9,646 nt of DNA from Treponema sp. GTDB lineage: Bacteria > Spirochaetota > Spirochaetia > Treponematales > Breznakiellaceae. Below, piece after piece: positions 1 through 5,369 of this stretch. The stretch spans positions 1 through 9,646 of the forward strand of contig JAISGE010000213.1 of assembly GCA_031263265.1 (NCBI GenBank), read 5' to 3'. Every line of letters starts with the position of its first letter. Position 1 is the first letter of the stretch. The notes below the pieces were generated by a model, which saw only the letters and a list, made by a program, of their open reading frames with translations, had not been told where the DNA came from and ran no database searches. The position numbers and the translations under genes are program-made.

Positions 1-2
1 CA

Positions 3-41
3 GGCCCCGCGCGCCCGCGCCCGGCCCCGCCCCCCCCCCCC
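3..41. other. Pure G/C low-complexity tract
   Basis: All 39 bases are G or C, ending in a run of 12 C (30-41), directly next to ordinary mixed sequence. Nothing coding is visible. It resembles low-quality sequence at a contig or gap edge more than a biological element, but a genuine GC tract cannot be excluded. Confidence 0.6.
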
Positions 42-59
42 TGATGTTGTACGCGTTAA

Positions 60-88
60 TTGAACCCGACAGTTGAAAATGGTATAAG
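60..88 (+). promoter_or_regulatory. Sigma-70-type promoter of tag
   Basis: A -35 box TTGAAC (60-65) and a -10 box TATAAG (83-88) are separated by exactly 17 bp. The predicted transcription start is near 94-96, only 1-3 nt before the tag ATG at 97. No Shine-Dalgarno lies in between, so the transcript would be leaderless or nearly so. The boxes are seen directly; the start site is inferred. Confidence 0.6.
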
Positions 89-96
89 CTACTGCT

Positions 97-696
97 ATGA
101 AACCTATTGAGACAAATACGACGTACGACCAGGACCTCATCCGGTGCCCCTGGTGCGGGGAAGATGGGACCTATGTGGCCTACCACGACCAGGAATGGGG
201 ACAGCCCCTTAAAGACAATCAGCGCTTATTTGAGGCCCTGATTCTGGACGGCGCCCAGGCAGGGCTTTCTTGGATTACTATTTTGAAACGCCGGCCTGCC
301 TATCGAGCGGCCTTTGACGGTATGAACCCGGAAAAGATAGCCAAGTACGGGGAAAAGGACATAGAACGACTCATGGGCAACCAAGGGATCATCCGCAATC
401 AACGGAAAATCCGCTCGGCTATTGTAAACGCACAATGCTATATTGCCCTGATGGAAGGGCCGGTTACATTTTCCCAATGGCTGTGGGACTGGGTGGATGG
501 CGAACCGATTATCCATTATTTCAAGACCTACGCGGAAGTTCCCACGGCCACAGCGCTTTCCTGCAAGATTGCCCAAGAACTCAAAAAACAAGGCTTTTCC
601 TTTGTAGGACCCACCATCATGTACGCCTATATGCAGGCCGTAGGTATGGTAAACGACCATCTGATCAGCTGTTTCAAGCATCCCCTGCAGCAATGA
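97..696 (+). CDS. tag: DNA-3-methyladenine glycosylase I (Tag)
   Basis: Base-excision repair enzyme that removes 3-methyladenine from alkylated DNA in the cytoplasm, leaving an abasic site. The 199 residues align along their whole length with the Tag family. The N-terminal R-C-P-W and Y-H-D-Q-E-W-G blocks, the Q-A-G-L-S-W-I-T-I-L core (54-63) and the C-terminal V-N-D-H-L-I-S-C block are all present. The family's zinc ligands correspond to C17, H30, H188 and C192. The N-terminus is about 13 residues longer than E. coli Tag, and C20 adds a second nearby cysteine. The residue matching E. coli Glu38, which contacts the flipped base, is Asp51 here (L-I-L-D-G); this conservative change is probably tolerated. 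The ATG at 97 has no Shine-Dalgarno and sits just downstream of a good promoter. era follows on the same strand. The family assignment is very secure. Confidence 0.96.
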   Translation: MKPIETNTTYDQDLIRCPWCGEDGTYVAYHDQEWGQPLKDNQRLFEALILDGAQAGLSWITILKRRPAYRAAFDGMNPEKIAKYGEKDIERLMGNQGIIRNQRKIRSAIVNAQCYIALMEGPVTFSQWLWDWVDGEPIIHYFKTYAEVPTATALSCKIAQELKKQGFSFVGPTIMYAYMQAVGMVNDHLISCFKHPLQQ

Positions 697-720
697 GCAC
701 CAGTTCCTCGTATACTTAGG

Positions 721-749
721 TGGAAAAAGAAACGTTCTATGGATATAGT
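721..749 (+). promoter_or_regulatory. Possible era promoter
   Basis: TGGAAA (721-726) and TATAGT (744-749) are 17 bp apart and resemble -35 and -10 boxes. Transcription would begin at about the ATG at 756, giving a leaderless era mRNA. The -35 match is only moderate, and read-through from tag is an alternative. Confidence 0.3.
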
Positions 750-763
750 AGCTCTATGGATAT
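736..763 (+). repeat. 11-bp direct repeat spanning the era start
   Basis: TCTATGGATAT occurs at 736-746 and again at 753-763, a period of 17 bp. Each copy carries an ATG (739 and 756). Because 17 is not a multiple of three, only the second is in frame with Era. It looks like an imperfect tandem duplication across the translation start. Confidence 0.7.
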
Positions 764-1655
764 CAAAAGGAAAGCCGCATTTGTGGCGGTGGTGGGCAGG
801 CCCTCGGTGGGAAAGTCCACCTTGGTGAATACCCTCTGTGGCGCCAAAGTTGCCATCGTAAGTGCGGTACCCCAAACCACCCGGAATGCCATCCGGGGTA
901 TTCTCCATAGACCTGAAGGACAGCTCGTGTTTGTGGATACTCCAGGACGGCATGATTCAGAACGGAAACTCAACAAAAAACTCAGGGAAGTTTCGGACAG
1001 GACCATAGAAGATGCGGATATCGTTCTGTATGTGCTGGACGCCTCCCGTGCTCCTGGGCCTGAAGAAGCGGCTATTGCCGCAAGGCTTGCTCCCTGGGCA
1101 GATAGAACCGTGGCTGCGGTGAATAAGATGGATACATCCGGCGCAGATTATGAACAGAGCTTGACCTTTCTCAAGAGCCAGCTTCCGCAGCTCGATACGG
1201 CCCGCTGTTTCAAAATATCCGCCCTCAACGGAGTGGGAACCGAAGCGGTTTTGAGTTGTTTGTTTGCTATGGCTGGGGAAGGCGCCCCGTTTTACCCGGA
1301 AGAATACTATACGGATCAGGAATTGCATTTCCGGATTGCTGAAATCATCCGGGAAAAAGCCATCAACCGTCTGCGGGAAGAACTGCCCCATGCGCTGTAC
1401 GTGGAAGTAGCGGATGCGGAATTCCGGGATGAGGGAAAACGGCTCTGGGTACGGGCTTTTATCATCACCGAACGGGAATCCCAGAAAGGCATGGTGGTAG
1501 GTAAGGGAGGGGAACTGATCAAAGCCATTCGGCAATCTGCCCAGAAGGATCTGAATCGTATCCTGGACTGGAAGGTAGAGCTGGATCTACGGGTTAAGAC
1601 TGCCCATGATTGGCGTCATAACGATGGGATCCTCAAGCGGCTTTTAGATCGGTGA
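756..1655 (+). CDS. era: GTPase Era
   Basis: Essential GTPase that binds 16S rRNA near its 3' end during 30S subunit maturation. Numbered from the ATG at 756 (299 aa, close to E. coli Era at 301): the P-loop G-R-P-S-V-G-K-S is at 14-21, the G2 region P-Q-T-T-R-N at 39-44, D-T-P-G at 61-64, N-K-M-D at 123-126 and S-A-L at 155-157. The C-terminal KH domain has its G-K-G-G loop at 249-252. Family members begin a few residues before the F-V-A-V-V-G strand, which favours the ATG at 756. A GTG at 720 would add 12 residues, but its only Shine-Dalgarno-like bases abut the codon. No clear Shine-Dalgarno serves 756 either. The 3' end lies in a stem-loop shared with convergent thrH. Function is certain; the start is uncertain. 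Confidence 0.95.
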   Translation: MDIKRKAAFVAVVGRPSVGKSTLVNTLCGAKVAIVSAVPQTTRNAIRGILHRPEGQLVFVDTPGRHDSERKLNKKLREVSDRTIEDADIVLYVLDASRAPGPEEAAIAARLAPWADRTVAAVNKMDTSGADYEQSLTFLKSQLPQLDTARCFKISALNGVGTEAVLSCLFAMAGEGAPFYPEEYYTDQELHFRIAEIIREKAINRLREELPHALYVEVADAEFRDEGKRLWVRAFIITERESQKGMVVGKGGELIKAIRQSAQKDLNRILDWKVELDLRVKTAHDWRHNDGILKRLLDR

Positions 1656-1672
1656 AAATCACCGGTCTAAAA
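1642..1672. terminator. Shared 3' stem-loop of convergent era and thrH
   Basis: A 14-bp stem (1642-1655 with 1659-1672, one G-T wobble) closes a three-base AAA loop. The era TGA is 1653-1655 and the thrH TGA is 1661-1659 on the minus strand, so both stop codons sit in the stem facing each other. The arms encode the ends L-L-D-R and F-L-D-R of the two proteins. The stem could end transcription from both sides, but neither strand has a T-tract after the hairpin, so it is not a canonical intrinsic terminator. Confidence 0.5.
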
Positions 1673-2264
1673 AGGCAGTAATCTGCCCGAGAAGTTCATT
1701 GTAGGTTTCTACCCCAGGAATATCGGGGTAGGACTCCCGAATCCCGGGAGGCGCTCTGAAAAGGCAGCCGCCTTGGGCTGCTCGGATCATGGCTAAATCG
1801 TTAAAAGAATCCCCGGCGGCAAAGATCTCCAGGTTCAGGGATTGGAGGGCCTTCACCGCCTGTTTTTTGCCGTCCTTTTGCCTAAGCCGGTAATCGGTGA
1901 TGGAACCATCTGGAGCAATGGCCAGCTTGTTACAGAAAAGGGTAGGGTAGCCCAGTTTTACCATGAGGGGCCGGGCGAATTCTTCATAGGTATCAGAAAG
2001 GATGATGAGTTCGGTCTTTTCCCGGAGCGTTTTGGTAAACTGCACTGCTCCTTCCAGAGGCTCTATGGTGCTGATGACCCGGGTAATATCCGCGAGTTTG
2101 AACCCCTGCTGGTTAAGAATAGCAAGGCGGAACTGCATCAAAGCATCATAATCCGGCTCATCCCGGGTGGTCCGCCGTAATGCACTGATTCCGGTAGCTT
2201 CGGAAAAGGCAATCCAGATTTCTGGAATGAGTACCCCTTCGAGATCAAGACATACAATACGCAT
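1659..2264 (-). CDS. thrH: ThrH-type phosphoserine phosphatase / homoserine phosphotransferase
   Basis: HAD-superfamily enzyme of 201 aa, close to Pseudomonas ThrH (205 aa), which hydrolyses phosphoserine and can transfer its phosphate to homoserine. It therefore touches serine and threonine synthesis. The start M-R-I-V-C-L-D-L-E-G-V-L is nearly the family signature. D7 is the nucleophile and E9 stands where most HAD phosphatases have Asp, as is usual in ThrH. S90 (I-I-L-S-D-T) is motif II, K133/K134 lie in the motif III region, and G-D-S-F-N-D (151-156) is motif IV with D152 and D156. The P-E-I-W-I-A-F cap segment is also typical. The ATG at 2264 was chosen from the family N-terminus; an in-frame TTG at 2315 would add 17 unrelated residues. 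No Shine-Dalgarno precedes 2264. Whether it acts mainly as phosphatase or phosphotransferase here cannot be read from sequence. Confidence 0.9.
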   Translation of the reverse strand: MRIVCLDLEGVLIPEIWIAFSEATGISALRRTTRDEPDYDALMQFRLAILNQQGFKLADITRVISTIEPLEGAVQFTKTLREKTELIILSDTYEEFARPLMVKLGYPTLFCNKLAIAPDGSITDYRLRQKDGKKQAVKALQSLNLEIFAAGDSFNDLAMIRAAQGGCLFRAPPGIRESYPDIPGVETYNELLGQITAFLDR

Positions 2265-2272
2265 AATTTTGG

Positions 2273-2302
2273 ATAGTAGCCCATTATGTTTCCTTATGTA
2301 TA
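2273..2302 (-). promoter_or_regulatory. Possible thrH promoter
   Basis: On the minus strand TATACA (2302-2297) and TACTAT (2278-2273) are 18 bp apart. The latter ends 8 nt before the thrH ATG at 2264. The sequence GGCTACTAT occurs twice in tandem (2308-2300 and 2281-2273, period 27 bp). Each box matches consensus at only four of six positions, so this is tentative. Confidence 0.3.
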
Positions 2303-2359
2303 GTAGCCGCAGCAACCTTTTTCCTCAGCACAGGGCAACGTCATTTTGATAAAAAGAAC

Positions 2360-2389
2360 TTGACAGCATTAAATAAAGGGGTTTATAGT
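2360..2389 (+). promoter_or_regulatory. Strong sigma-70 promoter of the regulator/importer locus
   Basis: A perfect -35 box TTGACA (2360-2365) and a -10 box TATAGT (2384-2389) are separated by 18 bp. Transcription should start near 2396, inside the palindromic operator at 2394-2415. The lacI-type gene has its own Shine-Dalgarno AAAGG (2422-2426), 8 nt before the ATG. Confidence 0.75.
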
Positions 2390-2393
2390 AAAA

Positions 2394-2415
2394 AAAATGT
2401 TAACGTTAACATTTT
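2394..2415. promoter_or_regulatory. LacI-family operator, 22-bp perfect palindrome
   Basis: The core TGTTAACGTTAACA (2398-2411) is flanked by AAAA and TTTT, giving 22 bp of perfect dyad symmetry centred on a CG step. That central CpG is typical of LacI/GalR-family operators, where a hinge-helix leucine inserts at the centre. The site overlaps the predicted transcription start and precedes the regulator gene by 19 bp, which fits autorepression. I saw no second copy elsewhere in the window. Binding by the adjacent regulator is inferred. Confidence 0.8.
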
Positions 2416-2434
2416 GTAATGAAAGGCAAGCGGT

Positions 2435-3406
2435 ATGAAAAACTTGAAAGACATTGCAAAAGCCGCGGAAGTTTCGAGCATTACGGTCTCGCGGGTCATA
2501 AACACTCCAGATAAGGTAAAGCCGGAAACCAAGCGGCGTGTCGAAAAGATCCTATGCGATATGGGGTATACCCCGAATATGGCTGCGAAAAATCTGGTTT
2601 CAAAGCGAACGGGTGTTATAGACGTGTATGTTCCTGAAGATATTGATTTGCATAGTCCGTTCATCATGCATTTTATTGCAGGTATCAGTGAAGTGTTGAG
2701 TGAGGAATTGTATTCTTTTTTGATTAAACGGTCGTGGAAACGCAATCATAGCTGTGACGGGTATATTGTGATGGGCTTATTAACCGAAGAAATCCATGAT
2801 TTCTATTCGCGTGCCCAGGAGAAGAACCTACCGGTTGTCTTATTCGGGCATACCGATATTGAAGAGATTGCTTGTTTTGATGTGGATAACCTGCTGGGCG
2901 CGCTGATTGCTACCAACCATTTAATACAGATGGGCCACCGGAACATTGCCCTGATTAATACAGACGAAAACAAAGATTATACGGTTGACCGGCTCCAGGG
3001 TTACAAAAACGCCCTGAGCGCGGCTGGTCTGGCGTTTAATCCTGACTTGACGATCCGAACGAAAAATACCGTCCATGGAGGAAATCTGGGGATGAAAGCA
3101 TTGATGGCCAGAGGAGGGTTTACCGCGGTTTTTTGTGTTACCGACCTTATGGCTATTGGGGTGATGAACGCCTTGTACGAAACGGGGATGCGGATCCCGG
3201 AGGATATGTCTATTGTTGGTTTTGACGGCCTTGGGTTCCATCATCTCACGAATCCGCTGCTTACTACCATTCGTCAGCCGGTTTTTGAAATTGGTAAAAA
3301 ACTGGCCCGGCTTATTACCAGGAGAATACAAGAAGGCAATGAGCGGATAACGGGTTTTTTACCGCCGGAATTGCTTCCCGGTAAATCGGTAAAACTAATT
3401 CTTTAG
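2435..3406 (+). CDS. LacI-family transcriptional regulator
   Basis: Sugar-responsive DNA-binding repressor, 323 aa. The N-terminal helix-turn-helix and hinge (residues 1 to about 58) contain K-D-I-A-K-A-A-E-V-S, then T-V-S-R-V-I-N and the hinge-helix leucine in A-K-N-L-V-S-K-R-T. The rest is a periplasmic-binding-protein-like effector domain with F-D-V-D-N, the G-H-R-N-I-A-L-I strand, T-D-L-M-A-I-G-V around D237 and V-G-F-D-G around D264. The segment between the first strands of the N-subdomain (E-L-Y-S-F-L-I-K-R-S to C-D-G-Y-I-V) is about 15 residues shorter than in E. coli LacI, making the protein slightly compact. It sits 75 bp upstream of a sugar importer operon on the same strand and just downstream of a palindromic operator, so it probably represses its own gene and the importer. 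The ligand is unknown. Confidence 0.93.
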   Translation: MKNLKDIAKAAEVSSITVSRVINTPDKVKPETKRRVEKILCDMGYTPNMAAKNLVSKRTGVIDVYVPEDIDLHSPFIMHFIAGISEVLSEELYSFLIKRSWKRNHSCDGYIVMGLLTEEIHDFYSRAQEKNLPVVLFGHTDIEEIACFDVDNLLGALIATNHLIQMGHRNIALINTDENKDYTVDRLQGYKNALSAAGLAFNPDLTIRTKNTVHGGNLGMKALMARGGFTAVFCVTDLMAIGVMNALYETGMRIPEDMSIVGFDGLGFHHLTNPLLTTIRQPVFEIGKKLARLITRRIQEGNERITGFLPPELLPGKSVKLIL

Positions 3407-3481
3407 ACTTTTCCAAAACGTACGCAGGTTTTTTGCAGAAAGGCTTTAGAATTTGTAATTATATTTTTTAAGGAGGAATTT

Positions 3482-4405
3482 ATGCTAAAACAAAACGGCT
3501 TCGCGAACGAATTTAGAAAGAACAAGGCCTTGTTCTTCATGATTGCGCCCGCGGTGATTCTGGTACTCGTGTTGTCCTATTTTCCTATGTCGGGACTTAT
3601 TCTGGCCTTCAAGAATTACCGGTACGACCGGGGTATTTTTGGTAGCGCATGGAACGGGATTGAAAATTTCCGGTATTTGTTTGTATCCGGTACGGGGATG
3701 CTCATTACCCGGAATACGTTCCTGTACAACCTCTTAAACCTCATTACTTCCCAGGGTTTGGCCATTATCATTGCGATCATCATCGCGGAAATGCCCGGCA
3801 AGGGGTACAAAAAATTCTGCCAGTCGGTTATTTTCCTGCCCTATTTTATTTCCTGGGTTATTGTCGGTACTTTTGTGTTTAACATCTTCAATTTTGAAAA
3901 CGGCGTACTGAACAATATCCTCAAACGATTTCAGGTTGATCCGGTGAATGTATACTCAAAGCCGTCGGTCTGGCCTTTTATCATCTGCGTGTTCAATTCC
4001 TGGAAATGGTGCGGCTACAATTCCATTATTTATATTGCCTCGATTACCGGTATTGACCGGGATTGTTTTGAAGCCGCGGATATTGACGGGGCCAACATTT
4101 TTCAGAAGATATGGCACATCACCCTTCCTTCTATCCGGCCCGCGATTATCACCATGCTTCTTTTGCAGGTGGGACGGATTCTGCGGGGCGACTTTGAGAT
4201 GTTCTATCAGATTGTGGGAAACAACGGGCAGCTTTTCAACGCCACGGATGTTATCGATACCTACGTGTTCCGCTCGCTGTTGACCAATGCCAACCTGGGA
4301 ATGACCGCTGCGGCCACCTTGTATCAATCGGTCTTGTGTTTTATCATCATCATGGTGGTAAATCATATAGTTAAAAAAATCGACGCGGATTACGCGCTTT
4401 TTTAA
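3482..4405 (+). CDS. Sugar ABC transporter permease, LplB type
   Basis: Inner-membrane subunit of a CUT1 carbohydrate importer, 307 aa with about six hydrophobic segments (roughly 16-42, 80-101, 113-136, 164-190, 218-236 and 280-298). The EAA loop that docks on the ATPase is clear: E197-A-A-D-I-D-G, continuing to I-T-L-P at 213-216. The start is certain: an excellent Shine-Dalgarno AAGGAGG (3470-3476) lies 5 nt before the ATG. The 75-bp gap after the regulator has no good promoter or operator copy, only a poorly spaced TTGCAG and TATATT, so transcription may continue from the regulator promoter. The partner permease follows after 13 bp. This LplB/YtcP-like class usually imports oligosaccharides, and the substrate cannot be told here. 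No ATPase gene is adjacent. Confidence 0.94.
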   Translation: MLKQNGFANEFRKNKALFFMIAPAVILVLVLSYFPMSGLILAFKNYRYDRGIFGSAWNGIENFRYLFVSGTGMLITRNTFLYNLLNLITSQGLAIIIAIIIAEMPGKGYKKFCQSVIFLPYFISWVIVGTFVFNIFNFENGVLNNILKRFQVDPVNVYSKPSVWPFIICVFNSWKWCGYNSIIYIASITGIDRDCFEAADIDGANIFQKIWHITLPSIRPAIITMLLLQVGRILRGDFEMFYQIVGNNGQLFNATDVIDTYVFRSLLTNANLGMTAAATLYQSVLCFIIIMVVNHIVKKIDADYALF

Positions 4406-4418
4406 GAAGGAGGAACCT

Positions 4419-5327
4419 ATGGCGGGAATGTTACAAACCGCAGGAATAAAATCAACGGCAACGTCAAAAGTATTCTATATACTCAGTTATACGCTGATTA
4501 CGATTATCGCGCTTACCTGTCTCATGCCTTTCATTCTGCTTGTGTCAGGGTCGTTTACTTCGGAACAGGCGATCCGTTTTTCAGGATACAGTATTTTGCC
4601 GAAAGAGTTTACAACAGAAGCGTACACGGTCATATTTAAATATCCTGAAAAGGTCATCCGCGCCTACGGGGTTTCCATCATGATTACCCTGGTGGGCACT
4701 CTGGGTGGCTTGTTTCTCATTACCATGACCGCCTATGTCATCAGCAGGAAATCTTTTAAGTACCGGAACATCATTTCGTTCTTCTTTTATTTTACCACCC
4801 TGTTTAACGGCGGCATGGTGTGCACATATATCTTTTATATTCGCTATCTGCACTTAAAAGATAGTTTTTTGGCGATAATTCTACCGGGGATGTTTAATAT
4901 CTTTTATCTCTTAATCATGCGGAGTTTTATTTCCGCGATCCCCCAGGCGCTTATTGAATCCGCGAAAATAGACGGAGCAGGAGAATTCAAAGTTTTTACC
5001 CGGATCATTCTTCCGATTATTCCCTCCGGTCTTGCCACTATCGGCTTGTTTATGGCGCTGGGGTATTGGAACGACTGGTATAACGCGATGCTCTACATTA
5101 ACACCCCGGAAAAATATCCTTTGCAGTACATGCTCTACGATTTATTGATGCGGACTCAGGCGCTTTCGCAAATCGCGGGACAAGTGGGCATACGGGTGGA
5201 AAGTCTGCCTACCCAATCCCTTAAACTGGCAATGGCAATAGTTGCAACCGGCCCGATTATTCTTTTGTATCCGTTTGTACAAAAGTATTTCATCGCGGGG
5301 GTAACGGTTGGCGCGGTAAAAGGCTAG
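4419..5327 (+). CDS. Sugar ABC transporter permease, LplC type
   Basis: Second transmembrane subunit of the same CUT1 importer, 302 aa. Hydrophobic segments fall near 18-42, 83-105, 112-137, 150-170, 197-219 and 272-291. The EAA-type loop reads E180-S-A-K-I-D-G and ends I-I-L-P at 196-199. The C-terminus, Y-P-F-V-Q-K-Y-F-I-A-G-V followed by a short V-G-A-V-K-G tail, is characteristic of the LplC/YtcP and MalG-like half. A strong Shine-Dalgarno AAGGAGG (4407-4413) just after the upstream stop indicates translation in one operon with the preceding permease. It forms a heterodimer with that permease and contacts the binding protein encoded next. Confidence 0.94.
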   Translation: MAGMLQTAGIKSTATSKVFYILSYTLITIIALTCLMPFILLVSGSFTSEQAIRFSGYSILPKEFTTEAYTVIFKYPEKVIRAYGVSIMITLVGTLGGLFLITMTAYVISRKSFKYRNIISFFFYFTTLFNGGMVCTYIFYIRYLHLKDSFLAIILPGMFNIFYLLIMRSFISAIPQALIESAKIDGAGEFKVFTRIILPIIPSGLATIGLFMALGYWNDWYNAMLYINTPEKYPLQYMLYDLLMRTQALSQIAGQVGIRVESLPTQSLKLAMAIVATGPIILLYPFVQKYFIAGVTVGAVKG

Positions 5328-5369
5328 TCATAAGACCGGCTTAAAATAATTGCTTTTCGGAGGAAGAAA

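Noticed and set aside
226..693. 155-codon frame on the minus strand across tag
   Set aside because: Complementary shadow of a fully conserved tag gene; no family resemblance of its own.
957..1535. 192-codon frame on the minus strand across era
   Set aside because: Era is complete with all GTPase and KH motifs; the opposite frame has no recognisable domain and is a codon-bias shadow.
3415..3434. Terminator between the regulator gene and the permease genes
   Set aside because: AAAAC and GTTTT give only a 5-bp AT-rich stem with an 8-base loop; too weak despite the T-run, and it would disconnect genes that seem functionally linked.
3433..3465. Separate promoter for the permease genes
   Set aside because: TTGCAG and TATATT are 21 bp apart, and at 17 bp spacing only a poor -10 match is found. 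Not supported well enough to annotate.
3956..4366. 136-codon minus-strand frame in the first permease gene
   Set aside because: Shadow of the permease, lacking a Shine-Dalgarno or family features.
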